A stretch of DNA of 64,000 bases, taken from the NCBI GenBank assembly GCA_022402565.1, contig JAKRSC010000026.1:62001-126000 (forward strand), given 5' to 3'. Position numbers and translations under genes: made by a program. This DNA is from Hydrotalea sp. GTDB lineage: Bacteria > Bacteroidota > Bacteroidia > Chitinophagales > Chitinophagaceae. Positions 33,613 through 42,386 of this stretch are shown here, piece by piece. The notes beneath the pieces are model-generated. The model had not been told where the DNA came from and did not search any database. It was given only the letters and a program-made list of their open reading frames with translations. The stretch's first letter is position 1, and each line of letters begins with the position of its first letter.

Positions 33613-33659
33613 CAAAACTAACTTAGTAGAGGTATATGCTCATATGATATCTATCATAT
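33613..33659 (-). promoter_or_regulatory. DUF2490 promoter with adjacent dyad
   Basis: On the minus strand TAGTTTTG (33613-33620), a perfect TAnnTTTG box, ends four bases before the ATG at 33608. Near the -33 region, ATATGATA-TC-TATCATAT (33642-33659) is an 18-base dyad with 8-bp arms, a good candidate operator for either divergent gene. Confidence 0.55.
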
Positions 33660-33683
33660 TCTAAAAATATTGATCTTTAGCAG

Positions 33684-34319
33684 GTGATACAAATTAAATA
33701 CGAATTTCAAGTCGATTCAACTAAATACTATTTAGCTATTCCATCATTGCAGGAAATTCAAATCTCCTATGAAGAATCAAAAAAATTAGGCAACGATAAG
33801 CCCTTTCCCTACTGGGGAAAAATTTGGCCTTCTGCTAAGGCAATGAAAAACTTTTTACTTGAAGGAGGACATGCACTTATTAAAAACAAACAAGTCATGG
33901 AAATTGGCAGTGGACTTGGACTTCCTTCTTTTATTGCTTCTCTATTTGCCGCCACAGTTATAGTTTCCGACTACCATGTAGATGCTATACATCAACTAGA
34001 GATTAATCTAAAACACTGGCCTACAAAAAATATACAAGCCAAATTGTTTAACTGGCAAAATGACTGTATTGATGACCACATAGAAATACTGTTATTAAGT
34101 GATTTGAATTATGATGCTGCATCACATGAAAGCTTGATTCATTTAATTAGCCTATTCTTATCAAAACCCAATAATACCATTCTACTCTCTACTCCTGACA
34201 GAATAGCGGGTGCTAACTTCATTGAAAATTTGAGTATCTATATTCAAAGTAGCAAGCAATATGAGATAGATGACACAAACTGTTTTGTGTATATACTTCA
34301 AAAAAAAGTCGCACTATAA
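33684..34319 (+). CDS. class I SAM-dependent methyltransferase (lysine-methyltransferase-like)
   Basis: 211 residues starting at a GTG. K-P-F-P-Y-W-G-K-I-W-P-S-A (residues 34-46) followed by the SAM-binding V-M-E-I-G-S-G-L-G-L-P-S is the pattern of the METTL21/FAM86-type protein lysine methyltransferases; S-D-L-N-Y-D near residue 139 stands where the catalytic D-x-x-Y-x motif lies. The substrate is unknown. No in-frame ATG gives a complete domain, so the GTG is the best start. It is divergent from the DUF2490 gene. Confidence 0.75.
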   Translation: MIQIKYEFQVDSTKYYLAIPSLQEIQISYEESKKLGNDKPFPYWGKIWPSAKAMKNFLLEGGHALIKNKQVMEIGSGLGLPSFIASLFAATVIVSDYHVDAIHQLEINLKHWPTKNIQAKLFNWQNDCIDDHIEILLLSDLNYDAASHESLIHLISLFLSKPNNTILLSTPDRIAGANFIENLSIYIQSSKQYEIDDTNCFVYILQKKVAL

Positions 34320-34331
34320 GATAATGCGACT
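34307..34331 (+). terminator. hairpin at the methyltransferase end
   Basis: AGTCGCA (34307-34313) and TGCGACT (34325-34331) form a 7-bp stem with an 11-base loop, then CAAATTTTATT. It begins inside the last codons. A-rich sequence on the left makes it plausible for the convergent gene too. Confidence 0.55.
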
Positions 34332-34355
34332 CAAATTTTATTCACGCTAAAATTT

Positions 34356-35138
34356 CTATTCTGATTGTTTGAATACTTCCTTTACCTGACCTTGCTGAAG
34401 AAAAGGACGTAAAATATCAATTGGAACAGGGAAGATGGTTGTTGAATTGTTTTCTGTAGCAATTTCACGCAAAGTTTGAAGGTATCTTAAAGTAAGGGCA
34501 CTAGGATGATGAGAAAGAATTTCTGCAGCATCAGCAAGTTTTTGTGAAGCTTGCAATTCACCCTCTGCAGATATTACCTTAGACCTTCTTTCTCTTTCTG
34601 CTTCTGCCTGCTTAGCCATGGCTCTTTGCATTTCTTGCGGAAGGTCAATTTGCTTCACTTCAACGTTTGAAACTTTAATACCCCATGGTTCAGTTTGTGC
34701 ATCAATAATCTGTTGTAGCTTTTGATTAATCTTCTCTCTTTGAGAAAGCAAATCATCTAATTCCATTTGTCCGCAAACACTTCTTAAAGTAGTTTGAGAA
34801 ATTTGTGAGGTTGCAGACATAAAGTTTTCAACCTGAACAATAGCATTACGCGGATCTATTACACGGAAATAAACAACTGCGTTAACCTTTACAGAGACGT
34901 TATCATTAGTTATAATGTCTTGAGGCGGAACATCTAAGACAATAGTTCGCAAACTTACCTTAACCATCTTATCAATAAATGGAATTAATAAAATAAGACC
35001 AGGACCTTTTGCTGCTATTAATCGGCCTAATCTGAATACAACACCCCTCTCATACTCTCTAAGAACTTTAATAGCGGCTGAAAGAAATGTTATTGAAAAC
35101 AATACTAATAAGACCAGCGAAAATGGCACCTTTTCCAT
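34356..35138 (-). CDS. slipin (SPFH/stomatin family)
   Basis: 260 residues. One N-terminal membrane helix (about residues 6-24), then the stomatin/slipin domain: [36 protein letters not shown], and the coiled-coil tail with [12 protein letters not shown]. Slipins work with NfeD-type proteases, and the nfeD-like gene lies nine bases upstream. The pair probably acts at membrane microdomains or in membrane protein quality control. Confidence 0.92.
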   Translation of the reverse strand: MEKVPFSLVLLVLFSITFLSAAIKVLREYERGVVFRLGRLIAAKGPGLILLIPFIDKMVKVSLRTIVLDVPPQDIITNDNVSVKVNAVVYFRVIDPRNAIVQVENFMSATSQISQTTLRSVCGQMELDDLLSQREKINQKLQQIIDAQTEPWGIKVSNVEVKQIDLPQEMQRAMAKQAEAERERRSKVISAEGELQASQKLADAAEILSHHPSALTLRYLQTLREIATENNSTTIFPVPIDILRPFLQQGQVKEVFKQSE

Positions 35139-35147
35139 ATAAAGTAT

Positions 35148-36431
35148 TTATTGAGTTTTTGAAACAATTAATTTGAAATGCTCGCGGTTTATTACAACCA
35201 CTTTATCTCCTTTGTTGAAAGATACACCATTTGAAGAAGCCTGCCAAAGTTCGCCTTGTACCATTACCCATCCTTGTTCAGAGAAATCTTCTGCAACCTC
35301 TCCCACAGCTCCAATAAGCGCATCTTCGCCGGTACTTACTTTTTCATTTTGTGCACGAAGACCGAACCAAGCAATTCCACCAAAAAAGGCAGCTACAAGT
35401 AACACGGTTGGAATAATAACAGAGTTTGAAATTTGAGCAAATTCTAATGGCGAATTCGTTTTGAGCAGCATCATTGATCCAAGAAATAATGCTATTATAC
35501 CACCTACTGTTAGCACGCCATTAGTTGTAGTATACACTTCCGCTATGAAAAATATAACTGCAAGAATAACCAAAGCCAAGCCAATAATATTCACTGGAAG
35601 ACTATGCATAGCATAAAAAGAAAGTAACAGTGAGATTGAGCCAACAATTCCAGGGAATAATGTTCCTGGACTATATAATTCAAGTATGATGCCCAATAAA
35701 CCTAAAGTCATAAATACATAAGCTACTTCTGGATCTGCAATTAGAACCAACATTTTTTCAAAAAAGTTCATTGGCAATTCAATGATAGCTGATGTAGAAA
35801 GGTTTAAAGACTTCAATTCATTTCCAATCTTAACTTCTTTGTCTTGTAAAGCCTTGAGCAACTCCTCAATATCATTTGCAACTATATCAATTACATTCCT
35901 TTCTTTTGCCTCTGCAGCAGTAATTGATTCACTTTTTCTAACTGCCAATTCAGCCCAAATAGTATCGCGTTGTCTTTGTTCTGCAATACTCCTTATAAAT
36001 GCAGCAGCATCATTAGTAACTTTTGTAGACATGATTGAATCCATAGATTGCTGCATAGATACTGGATGTGCAGCACCAATATTGGTGCCAGGCGACATAG
36101 CGGCGATATGTCCAGCCATTGTAATAAACACTCCAGCAGACCCTGCATGTGCTCCTTTTGGAGTTACATAAACAATAATTGGCACAGGTGATTCCAATAT
36201 ATCCTGCACAATTTGTCGAGTTGTTTTTAGTAACCCTCCAGGTGTATTCAACTCGACCACCAGAGCACTCGCTTTTTTATCAATGGCAGTTTGAATACCC
36301 CTTTTTAAATAATCAGATATAGGTGGACTAATTGCACCATCAATACGAATGACATAAACATCACCTGCAAAAGCATTTGAAAAAACTAAAATGGATTGTA
36401 CAATTATAAATACAAAAAGAAGCTTTTTCAT
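35148..36431 (-). CDS. NfeD family protein with ClpP-like serine protease domain
   Basis: 427 residues, long-form NfeD. Signal peptide, then a ClpP-class 1510-N-like protease domain with nucleophile S98 in H-A-G-S-A-G-V-F and a Lys at about 137, close to the Ser97/Lys138 dyad of the Pyrococcus homologue. Several membrane helices (about residues 230-345) and a C-terminal OB-fold (about 365-427) complete it. The archaeal relative cleaves stomatin's C-terminus; here the slipin gene is adjacent. Its first four bases overlap the end of the upstream heme-protein gene. Confidence 0.92.
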   Translation of the reverse strand: MKKLLFVFIIVQSILVFSNAFAGDVYVIRIDGAISPPISDYLKRGIQTAIDKKASALVVELNTPGGLLKTTRQIVQDILESPVPIIVYVTPKGAHAGSAGVFITMAGHIAAMSPGTNIGAAHPVSMQQSMDSIMSTKVTNDAAAFIRSIAEQRQRDTIWAELAVRKSESITAAEAKERNVIDIVANDIEELLKALQDKEVKIGNELKSLNLSTSAIIELPMNFFEKMLVLIADPEVAYVFMTLGLLGIILELYSPGTLFPGIVGSISLLLSFYAMHSLPVNIIGLALVILAVIFFIAEVYTTTNGVLTVGGIIALFLGSMMLLKTNSPLEFAQISNSVIIPTVLLVAAFFGGIAWFGLRAQNEKVSTGEDALIGAVGEVAEDFSEQGWVMVQGELWQASSNGVSFNKGDKVVVINREHFKLIVSKTQ

Positions 36432-37015
36432 AATGTTGTTGTTGGTTGGGAATTATTGCGGAATATAATATGCCAGGCACCTCTTAAATCGCCCTCTTTA
36501 TATCCAATTGCCTTATCATCAGGATAAAGTTTCGAAATTGTTTGTAAAACTGCTGGTTGAATATCTTTTTGAGGGTCACCATGACAAGCCAGACACATAG
36601 GCTGAATAATAATCGGTTTAAAGTAATGTACTTCATTTTCGGAAATCCTTACCAACTCAGACTTTTGAACTGCAGCCAATCTTTTTAGTACTTCTCTTTC
36701 TAGTGAATCAGGCGCATTACCATGATTTCGAAACTGAGTGGAAACTCTTTCAATAGAAACCACATCACTCTTATATACATTGGTCAAACTCAGCGCTTGT
36801 ACATTGCAGTAAGAAACGGCTCCATCAAATCCATTTTTAGCAATTGCCCTTTGTAGAGATATCCGTAATGTATCAAAAGTGGCAAGTGCCAAACTATCAC
36901 CCTCTTTGATATATAAGCTATCAGATTTTGATTCTACACTTTTCGTAGAAGAACTAGTGCATGACCCAAAAAGAAATATCAATCCCAAAAAATGTATCCT
37001 AATTTTGAACATCAT
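36428..37015 (-). CDS. DUF3365 (Tll0287-like) heme lipoprotein
   Basis: 195 residues with a lipoprotein signal (F-L-F-G-S-C at residues 14-19). C-L-A-C-H-G-D-P near residue 140 is a c-type heme-binding C-x-x-C-H motif, and the surrounding L-S-L-T-N-V-Y and F-R-N-H-G-N-A-P-D match the Tll0287/DUF3365 sensor-like domain. It should be an envelope c-type heme protein, perhaps a redox or gas sensor. The 4-base overlap with nfeD is unusual and suggests one transcript, but a functional link is not established. Confidence 0.8.
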   Translation of the reverse strand: MMFKIRIHFLGLIFLFGSCTSSSTKSVESKSDSLYIKEGDSLALATFDTLRISLQRAIAKNGFDGAVSYCNVQALSLTNVYKSDVVSIERVSTQFRNHGNAPDSLEREVLKRLAAVQKSELVRISENEVHYFKPIIIQPMCLACHGDPQKDIQPAVLQTISKLYPDDKAIGYKEGDLRGAWHIIFRNNSQPTTTL

Positions 37016-37101
37016 AACTAAGAGTTTGTTCTAAGTTACTGAATCGAATCAGCTCAACCACATTTTGATGATGGTTTTGAAATTTTATTAAAAGATTTAC
37101 A

Positions 37102-37749
37102 ATGAATACAGACATAGCTTCTATAAGAAAGGATTATCAAAAAAGATCCCTCGACGAAAAAGATGTTGCTCCTAATCCTATGCAACAATTTGATATTTGG
37201 TGGCAAGAAGCTATCGGATCAAATATTGATGAAGTAAATGCAATGACTTTAGCAACAGTTGATAAGGAAGGTATTCCAGATGCAAGAACTGTATTGTTAA
37301 AAGGCCTAGATGAAAACGGATTTGTATTTTTTACCAATTATGAAAGTTCAAAAAGCAAGCAGTTAGAAGAGCAGCCTTCCTGTGCTGTACTTTTCTTTTG
37401 GAAAGAATTAGAGCGTCAAGTTAGGATAAGAGGTATTGCTGAAAAAATAAGTACCGAAGAAAGTGTTGCCTATTTTAATAGTAGACCCGACGGAAGTAAA
37501 ATTGGGGCGTGGGCATCGCCACAAAGTTGGGTTGTTGCAGGCAAAGCATGGCTGGAGCAAACATTTGATTATTATCTAGAACGATTCAAACATGGTGAAA
37601 TTCCAAAACCGCCTCATTGGGGTGGATTTAGAATAATACCGAATCAAATTGAATTCTGGCAAGGCAGACCTAACAGAATGCACGATCGTATTAGATATAC
37701 TAAAGATAAAGATCAAGAAAACTGGACAATTGAGAGGCTAGCACCTTAG
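37102..37749 (+). CDS. pdxH: pyridoxamine 5'-phosphate oxidase PdxH
   Basis: 215 residues. FMN-dependent enzyme that oxidises pyridoxamine or pyridoxine 5'-phosphate to pyridoxal 5'-phosphate. A-M-T-L-A-T-V-D-K-E-G-I-P-D-A-R-T-V-L-L-K is the FMN-binding core, F-F-T-N-Y-E-S-S-K-S follows, and the C-terminal F-W-Q-G-R-P-N-R-M-H-D-R is the PdxH signature, with R-L-A-P at the end. The length is normal. It stands alone between divergent and convergent genes; no other vitamin B6 gene is nearby. Confidence 0.96.
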   Translation: MNTDIASIRKDYQKRSLDEKDVAPNPMQQFDIWWQEAIGSNIDEVNAMTLATVDKEGIPDARTVLLKGLDENGFVFFTNYESSKSKQLEEQPSCAVLFFWKELERQVRIRGIAEKISTEESVAYFNSRPDGSKIGAWASPQSWVVAGKAWLEQTFDYYLERFKHGEIPKPPHWGGFRIIPNQIEFWQGRPNRMHDRIRYTKDKDQENWTIERLAP

Positions 37750-37766
37750 TTAATCCTACAAAGTTT

Positions 37767-39479
37767 TTACAATAATAAATTGTGATCTTTTCCAGTTTGA
37801 ATTGCCAATTCATACCCCGCATCTGCATGACGAATTACACCCATACCAGGATCATTCCTAAGCACTCTCTTCAACCTACGGGCTGCATCATCAGAACCAT
37901 CAGCTACAATCACCATACCTGCATGAATGCTATAACCCATTCCAACTCCTCCGCCATGGTGTAAACTTACCCAGCTAGCACCACCTGCAGTATTTACTAA
38001 AGCATTTAGAATAGGCCAATCAGCTACAGCATCACTTCCATCTAACATAGATTCGGTTTCTCTATTTGGAGAAGCCACACTTCCAGTATCAAGATGATCC
38101 CTTCCAATAACTATTGGAGCTTTGAGTTTTCCTTGTTTAACCATTTCATTAAATGCCAATCCAGCTAACTCCCTTTGCCCCTGCCCTAACCAACAAATTC
38201 TTGCAGGCAACCCTTGAAAAGCAATTTTCGCCCCAGCCATTTTCATCCACCTTGCTAAAGATTTTTCTTCAGGAAATAGTTCTAAAATTTTCTGATCAGT
38301 AGCAGCAATATCAGCCGGGTCACCACTCAATGCAACCCATCTAAAAGGCCCCTTCCCTTCACAAAACAAAGGACGAATATAAGCAGGCACAAACCCAGGA
38401 AATAGTTCGCTCGACTTAAGCGAAGGTGCTTTATTAATTAAGCTACCAAAACGGTGCTGCTGATCATAGTCAGGATTATTTTGTGCAAACTCAATAGCTC
38501 TTGCTCGAATATTATTTCCATAATCGAATGCAATAGCACCTGCATCTTGCAAATGCATCATTAATTGAATATGCTCATACATACTTTCATAAGAAAGAGC
38601 GACATATTTCTTTGGATCATCAGCCCTTAATTTATTAGCTTCTTCAATTGAAAGTTGATGTGGAAAATAACCCACTAATGGATCATGAGCACTAGTCTGA
38701 TCAGTCAAGGTTTCCGGAATAATTTTTCTTTCTATCAATCTCTGCAGTAATTGCACAGCATTACAGCATACCCCAATACTTTTTGCTTCGCCATTAGCTT
38801 TACACAGCAAAGCTTGATCAATTGCTTCATCAATATTATGGAATAGCTCATCTAGATAACGTGTTTCCAAACGCTTGGTTGCACGCCACTCCTCAACTTC
38901 TGCAATTAATGCAACGCCTTCATTCATGGTAATTGCAAGAGGCTGTGCACCACCCATTCCACCTAGTCCTGCTGTTACATGTAAGGTACCCTTTAATGTT
39001 CCACCGAAATGTTTATCTGCAATAGCAGCGTAGGTTTCATAAGTACCCTGCACAATTCCTTGCGAACCTATATAAATCCAACTGCCTGCAGTCATTTGTC
39101 CATACATCATTAATCCCTTCTTCTCCAACTCATCAAAATGATTCCAGTTTGCCCAGTTGGGTACGAGCTGACTATTACTTATTAAAACTCTTGGAGCATC
39201 TGAATGAGTGGGCATCACTGCAACGGGCTTACCACTTTGGATTAAAAGAGTTTCATCATTTTCTAATCTTTTCAAAACCTCTAATATTTTAAAAAGCGCA
39301 TCAGGATTTCTTGCGGCCTTTCCTCTACCTCCATAAACAATCAGATCCTCGGGCGACTCAGCCACCGAAGGATCTAAATTATTCAATAACATTCTATATG
39401 CTGCTTCTTGTATCCAGCCTTTACAAACCAATTGATGCCCAGTTGGGGTTGTTGGAATTTCAATTTTATTTAGTTTCAT
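37767..39479 (-). CDS. hutU: urocanate hydratase HutU
   Basis: 570 residues. NAD-dependent hydratase converting urocanate to imidazolonepropionate in histidine breakdown. [30 protein letters not shown] and the long [11 protein letters not shown] segment are diagnostic; the late [16 protein letters not shown] matches too. I chose the ATG at 39479; a TTG at 39485 is in frame. hutH, hutI and hutG are not in the window, so it is an isolated hut gene. A 9-bp inverted repeat lies upstream. Confidence 0.96.
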   Translation of the reverse strand: MKLNKIEIPTTPTGHQLVCKGWIQEAAYRMLLNNLDPSVAESPEDLIVYGGRGKAARNPDALFKILEVLKRLENDETLLIQSGKPVAVMPTHSDAPRVLISNSQLVPNWANWNHFDELEKKGLMMYGQMTAGSWIYIGSQGIVQGTYETYAAIADKHFGGTLKGTLHVTAGLGGMGGAQPLAITMNEGVALIAEVEEWRATKRLETRYLDELFHNIDEAIDQALLCKANGEAKSIGVCCNAVQLLQRLIERKIIPETLTDQTSAHDPLVGYFPHQLSIEEANKLRADDPKKYVALSYESMYEHIQLMMHLQDAGAIAFDYGNNIRARAIEFAQNNPDYDQQHRFGSLINKAPSLKSSELFPGFVPAYIRPLFCEGKGPFRWVALSGDPADIAATDQKILELFPEEKSLARWMKMAGAKIAFQGLPARICWLGQGQRELAGLAFNEMVKQGKLKAPIVIGRDHLDTGSVASPNRETESMLDGSDAVADWPILNALVNTAGGASWVSLHHGGGVGMGYSIHAGMVIVADGSDDAARRLKRVLRNDPGMGVIRHADAGYELAIQTGKDHNLLL

Positions 39480-39499
39480 AAGCAATCAATACTCTACAA

Positions 39500-39520
39500 G
39501 ATACAATAGTTTATTGTATC
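39500..39520. repeat. 9-bp inverted repeat upstream of hutU
   Basis: GATACAATA (39500-39508) and TATTGTATC (39512-39520) are perfect arms around GTT, 20 bases before the hutU start. No T-tract follows on either strand, so an operator is more likely than a terminator. Confidence 0.45.
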
Positions 39521-39541
39521 CATTTTTGCAGCTAAAAGAGT

Positions 39542-40006
39542 CTATCTAAATGAAATTAATTCAACATCAAAAATCAGTGTAACATTTGGACCAATTTGAG
39601 CACTCACTTGACGATCGCCATAAGCCAGGTGTGGTGGAATAAAGAATCGAAACTTACTACCGGTTGGCATAAGTTGAAGTCCTTCTGTCCAACCAGTAAT
39701 TACCCTATTCAATGGAAAGCTTGCGGGTGTTCCTCTTTGAACAGAACTATCAAAAACAGTTCCATCTATCAGTGTGCCATGATAATGACAAGTAACAGTA
39801 TGAATGGCCCAAGGTTTTTCACCATCGCCCAAATTCAATATTTCATATTGTAAGCCACTTTCTAAAGTTACTACGCCATCGCGTTTTGCATTCGCAGAAA
39901 GAAATGCTTGTCCTTCTGCTAAGTTTTTATTCGACAACTCTAGTTTTCTTTGTGCCAGAATATCTGCTGCTCCCATAATTTTTTTGACAAATGTAAACAG
40001 GCCCAT
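39542..40006 (-). CDS. FKBP-type peptidyl-prolyl cis-trans isomerase
   Basis: About 154 residues. An N-terminal helical part (A-Q-R-K-L-E-L-S-N-K-N-L-A-E-G-Q-A-F-L, the FKBP_N/MIP-like helix) precedes the FKBP domain: G-L-Q-Y-E-I-L, V-T-C-H-Y-H-G-T-L-I-D-G-T-V-F-D-S-S, G-W-T-E-G-L-Q-L-M-P-T-G and P-P-H-L-A-Y-G-D. No signal peptide is apparent, unlike many MIP-type relatives, so it may be cytoplasmic. I chose the ATG at 40006; a TTG at 40015 is in frame. Confidence 0.88.
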   Translation of the reverse strand: MGLFTFVKKIMGAADILAQRKLELSNKNLAEGQAFLSANAKRDGVVTLESGLQYEILNLGDGEKPWAIHTVTCHYHGTLIDGTVFDSSVQRGTPASFPLNRVITGWTEGLQLMPTGSKFRFFIPPHLAYGDRQVSAQIGPNVTLIFDVELISFR

Positions 40007-40078
40007 GTTCTTCAACTAATTTTTGGTTGATAATGGCACAATAGTAATACGCAATCAATAATTCTTCATGAAAAAACT

Positions 40079-40138
40079 GGTAGCATCAAAAATTGATGTT
40101 ACCTCTTTTGTTACCTCAATGATACCGCGAATGATACC
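40079..40138. repeat. TGNTACC short-repeat array beside tRNA-Lys
   Basis: Four direct copies of TGWTACC start at 40097, 40109, 40120 and 40132 (spacing 12, 11, 12). A fifth, inverted copy (GGTAGCA, 40079-40085) pairs with the first to give a 10-bp inverted repeat with one mismatch around AAAAT (40079-40088 with 40094-40103). An inverted core plus direct arm-like copies resembles sites bound by tyrosine recombinases or iteron-binding proteins. No recombinase gene is present. Confidence 0.6.
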
Positions 40139-40186
40139 ACAGAGTACAGAAAAACACCTTTTTGAGTATGGATGGCTAAAAATGCA

Positions 40187-40217
40187 AAAACCTTAATTAC
40201 ATGGTAATTAAGGTTTT
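40187..40217 (-). terminator. hairpin terminator after tRNA-Lys
   Basis: AAAACCTTAATTAC and GTAATTAAGGTTTT are perfect 14-bp arms around ATG. On the minus strand a T-rich tail (TTTTTGCATTTTT) follows, consistent with termination 34 bases past the tRNA. Confidence 0.7.
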
Positions 40218-40250
40218 ATACTTTAAAACTTTTCGTTTTTCGAAAGGTTG

Positions 40251-40323
40251 TGATCCCGCTGGGACTCGAACCCAGGGCCCATACATTAAAAGTGTATTGC
40301 TCTACCAACTGAGCTACGGAATC
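40251..40323 (-). tRNA. tRNA-Lys (anticodon TTT)
   Basis: On the minus strand a 73-base cloverleaf is complete: acceptor stem GATTCCG/CGGGATC (one T-G pair), D-arm G-C-T-C with AGTTGGTA loop, anticodon stem ATACA/TGTAT with loop CTTTTAA (anticodon TTT), and T-arm CTGGG-TTCGAGT-CCCAG. The discriminator base is A. CCA is not encoded. It lies between the FKBP and GYF genes, with the repeat array just past its 3' end. Confidence 0.95.
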
Positions 40324-40424
40324 AGGGCTTAATGAATAAGTCCTTTAAATTTTGGAGTGCAAAAATAGGTGAATTCAAAAAACTGACAAATTTTTTATGA
40401 AATTAATTCTCAACTATTTAAAAC

Positions 40425-40661
40425 TCATCGATTGCTCCGAAAAAGTCTAGCAAAAAAACCATCTGACTCATTGCTTTGATATGATTTGCTCTCAATTATT
40501 TCATCTAATATTTCAACATTCTTTGCTTCAGTCCAATCGTCCAAACCCTTAAACCAAACCATATCACTTGCCTTGAGGCCTTTATCCTTTAAAACATCTA
40601 AAGTATAGGGACCTTTCAGAAGCTTATTTTTTTTGAGTAAGTATATGGCTACGTTATTCAT
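40425..40661 (-). CDS. GYF_2/DUF4339 domain small protein
   Basis: 78 residues. The GYF-like segment K-G-P-Y-T-L-D-V-L-K-D-K-G-L-K-A-S-D-M-V-W, then D-D-W-T-E-A, gives the L-x-G-P and D-x-V-W pattern of bacterial DUF4339 domains, which bind proline-rich or peptide ligands. There is no membrane segment, and the C-terminus is short and charged. Standalone versions are small adaptor-like proteins of unknown partner. A perfect -7 box abuts the start. Confidence 0.72.
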   Translation of the reverse strand: MNNVAIYLLKKNKLLKGPYTLDVLKDKGLKASDMVWFKGLDDWTEAKNVEILDEIIESKSYQSNESDGFFARLFRSNR

Positions 40662-40666
40662 TATTT

Positions 40667-40674
40667 CAAATATA
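40667..40674 (-). promoter_or_regulatory. -7 box of the GYF gene, abutting the start codon
   Basis: On the minus strand TATATTTG, a perfect TAnnTTTG box, with five bases before the ATG at 40661. No -33 TTG is evident. Confidence 0.5.
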
Positions 40675-40711
40675 AAACAAGACTAACATTTTATAACATC
40701 TATTTTCTGCA

Positions 40712-42301
40712 CTAAAAAGATAAAACTGCAGTTTTTAAAGCTATATCATCTTTGAGTATGAATTTATAATACTCCTGTCCTTTCCAAATATAGCGTGCAA
40801 TATTTAATGCAGCTCTTTTCACTAAATAGTTTTGATCAGTGGTAGTTAATTTTACAGGCTGCATACCTTGCTCTATTAGCAATTCATTTAAAACCAGCCA
40901 ATCATTACCATCTATTTTTAAGGCATCTTTTAATTGATTCACTGAAGTTGCGCTTTTTAACGATGTGCCGTACTTTTTATACAACCTATACGACCAAGTC
41001 TGAATAATATCTTGTCGAAGTACCTGAATTGCATCTGTACTTAAATTGATACTATCTCCTTTTACCCAATTATCTGGTTCAATTCCGCCGCCGCCATAAA
41101 GCTTTTTCCCGGATGGTGTTGTATACGATTTCCCATTGTGCGTGTCAGCTATGGTTGTATCTTGAATGTTTGAAAACATCATCTTTCTTTTAGTATGACG
41201 TTCCTGATAAGCTATTTTACCATCTGAATACGGTTGCTGTATATTTCTCCCAAGGGGTGTAAAATATCTTGCTACTGTTAATCGAACTGCACTTCTATCA
41301 CTTAAAGTAAACTGCTCTTGTACCAACCCTTTTCCAAAAGAAGGTTGCCCAACTACCACTGCCCTATCCCAATCTTGCAAAGCACCAGTAAGTACTTCAG
41401 ATGCAGAAGCAGATGATTCATCCATTAATACAGCTAATTTTCCTTCTTCAAACAAACCATCTCGTTTTGCTCTGTATTCTGTTCTCGGTGAACGACGCCC
41501 CTCTGTGTATACAATCAGTTTATTCCCACTTAAAAACTCATCAGCAATATCAACGGCCTCTTTCATCATTCCTCCACCATTTCCTCTAAGATCTAGCACC
41601 AACCTTTTCATACCCTGTTGCTGTAACTTTTCCAGTTCTTGCATGAACTCTTCATAAGTACGCTCTCCAAACTTGTTTAGCTTAATATACCCTGTAATGC
41701 TATCTAGTTTCATAGCTACATCAACTGTACTCACCTGAACATTCCCCCTTTCTATCACTATTTCTTTTAACTGACTGTCTCTTAACACTTGTACTTTTAC
41801 CCTTGACCCTTTTTCACCACGAAGTGTTTTCCTGATCTCTGCTGTAGTAATTTTTTTCCCTGATAACTGAGTTGTATCATTTGCCTTTAATAAAATATCG
41901 CCTGGCAATATACCAGCCTTTTCTGACGGACCGCCTTTCACTACATCCATTACATGTACTGTATCTTTAATCATTTGGAATTCGATTCCCACACCCGAAA
42001 ACTGTCCTAGCAAATCCTCTGTGCTAGCTTGCACATCTGCAGGTGGCAGGTATACCGAATGAGGATCTAACTGGGAAAGAATATATCCCATTGTCTTATC
42101 TGATAAACTATCAAGGGCTATATCGTCTACATATTTATTTCGAATTAATTCAAGCAACTCTTGTATACCTGTTTTCCCTTTTACTTCAAATAACCTTTCA
42201 CCAGAAGTTCTTGCTCTTAATTCATACCCTAACCACATACCTAATACAATTGATAAAGAAACTGTAAGTGGAAGCCAAACCCTTAATTTTTTATCTGCCA
42301 T
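40712..42301 (-). CDS. S41 family C-terminal processing peptidase
   Basis: 529 residues. An N-terminal membrane helix (about residues 8-25), a PDZ domain (G-I-E-F-Q-M, G-P-S-E-K-A-G-I-L-P-G-D) and the S41 catalytic domain with the Ser in S-S-A-S-A-S (S299 by spacing) and Lys324 in S-F-G-K-G form the CtpA/Prc-type dyad 25 residues apart. It should cut C-terminal tails of envelope proteins in the periplasm. The C-terminal 150 residues are helical, as in other Bacteroidota CTPs. A divergent kinase gene lies upstream. Confidence 0.93.
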   Translation of the reverse strand: MADKKLRVWLPLTVSLSIVLGMWLGYELRARTSGERLFEVKGKTGIQELLELIRNKYVDDIALDSLSDKTMGYILSQLDPHSVYLPPADVQASTEDLLGQFSGVGIEFQMIKDTVHVMDVVKGGPSEKAGILPGDILLKANDTTQLSGKKITTAEIRKTLRGEKGSRVKVQVLRDSQLKEIVIERGNVQVSTVDVAMKLDSITGYIKLNKFGERTYEEFMQELEKLQQQGMKRLVLDLRGNGGGMMKEAVDIADEFLSGNKLIVYTEGRRSPRTEYRAKRDGLFEEGKLAVLMDESSASASEVLTGALQDWDRAVVVGQPSFGKGLVQEQFTLSDRSAVRLTVARYFTPLGRNIQQPYSDGKIAYQERHTKRKMMFSNIQDTTIADTHNGKSYTTPSGKKLYGGGGIEPDNWVKGDSINLSTDAIQVLRQDIIQTWSYRLYKKYGTSLKSATSVNQLKDALKIDGNDWLVLNELLIEQGMQPVKLTTTDQNYLVKRAALNIARYIWKGQEYYKFILKDDIALKTAVLSF

Positions 42302-42386
42302 ATTTATTAGTAATTTGTAAAATATTTAATCGTCCTAAACATATTAATACAAACCTAACCGATTTGTTCAAATATTCCATTGTTCT

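Noticed and set aside
40068-40196. A 42-codon frame crossing the repeat array beside tRNA-Lys.
   Set aside because: It is made largely of the short TGNTACC repeats and ends inside the terminator hairpin. The residues show no protein-like pattern, so it is better read as noncoding repeat DNA.
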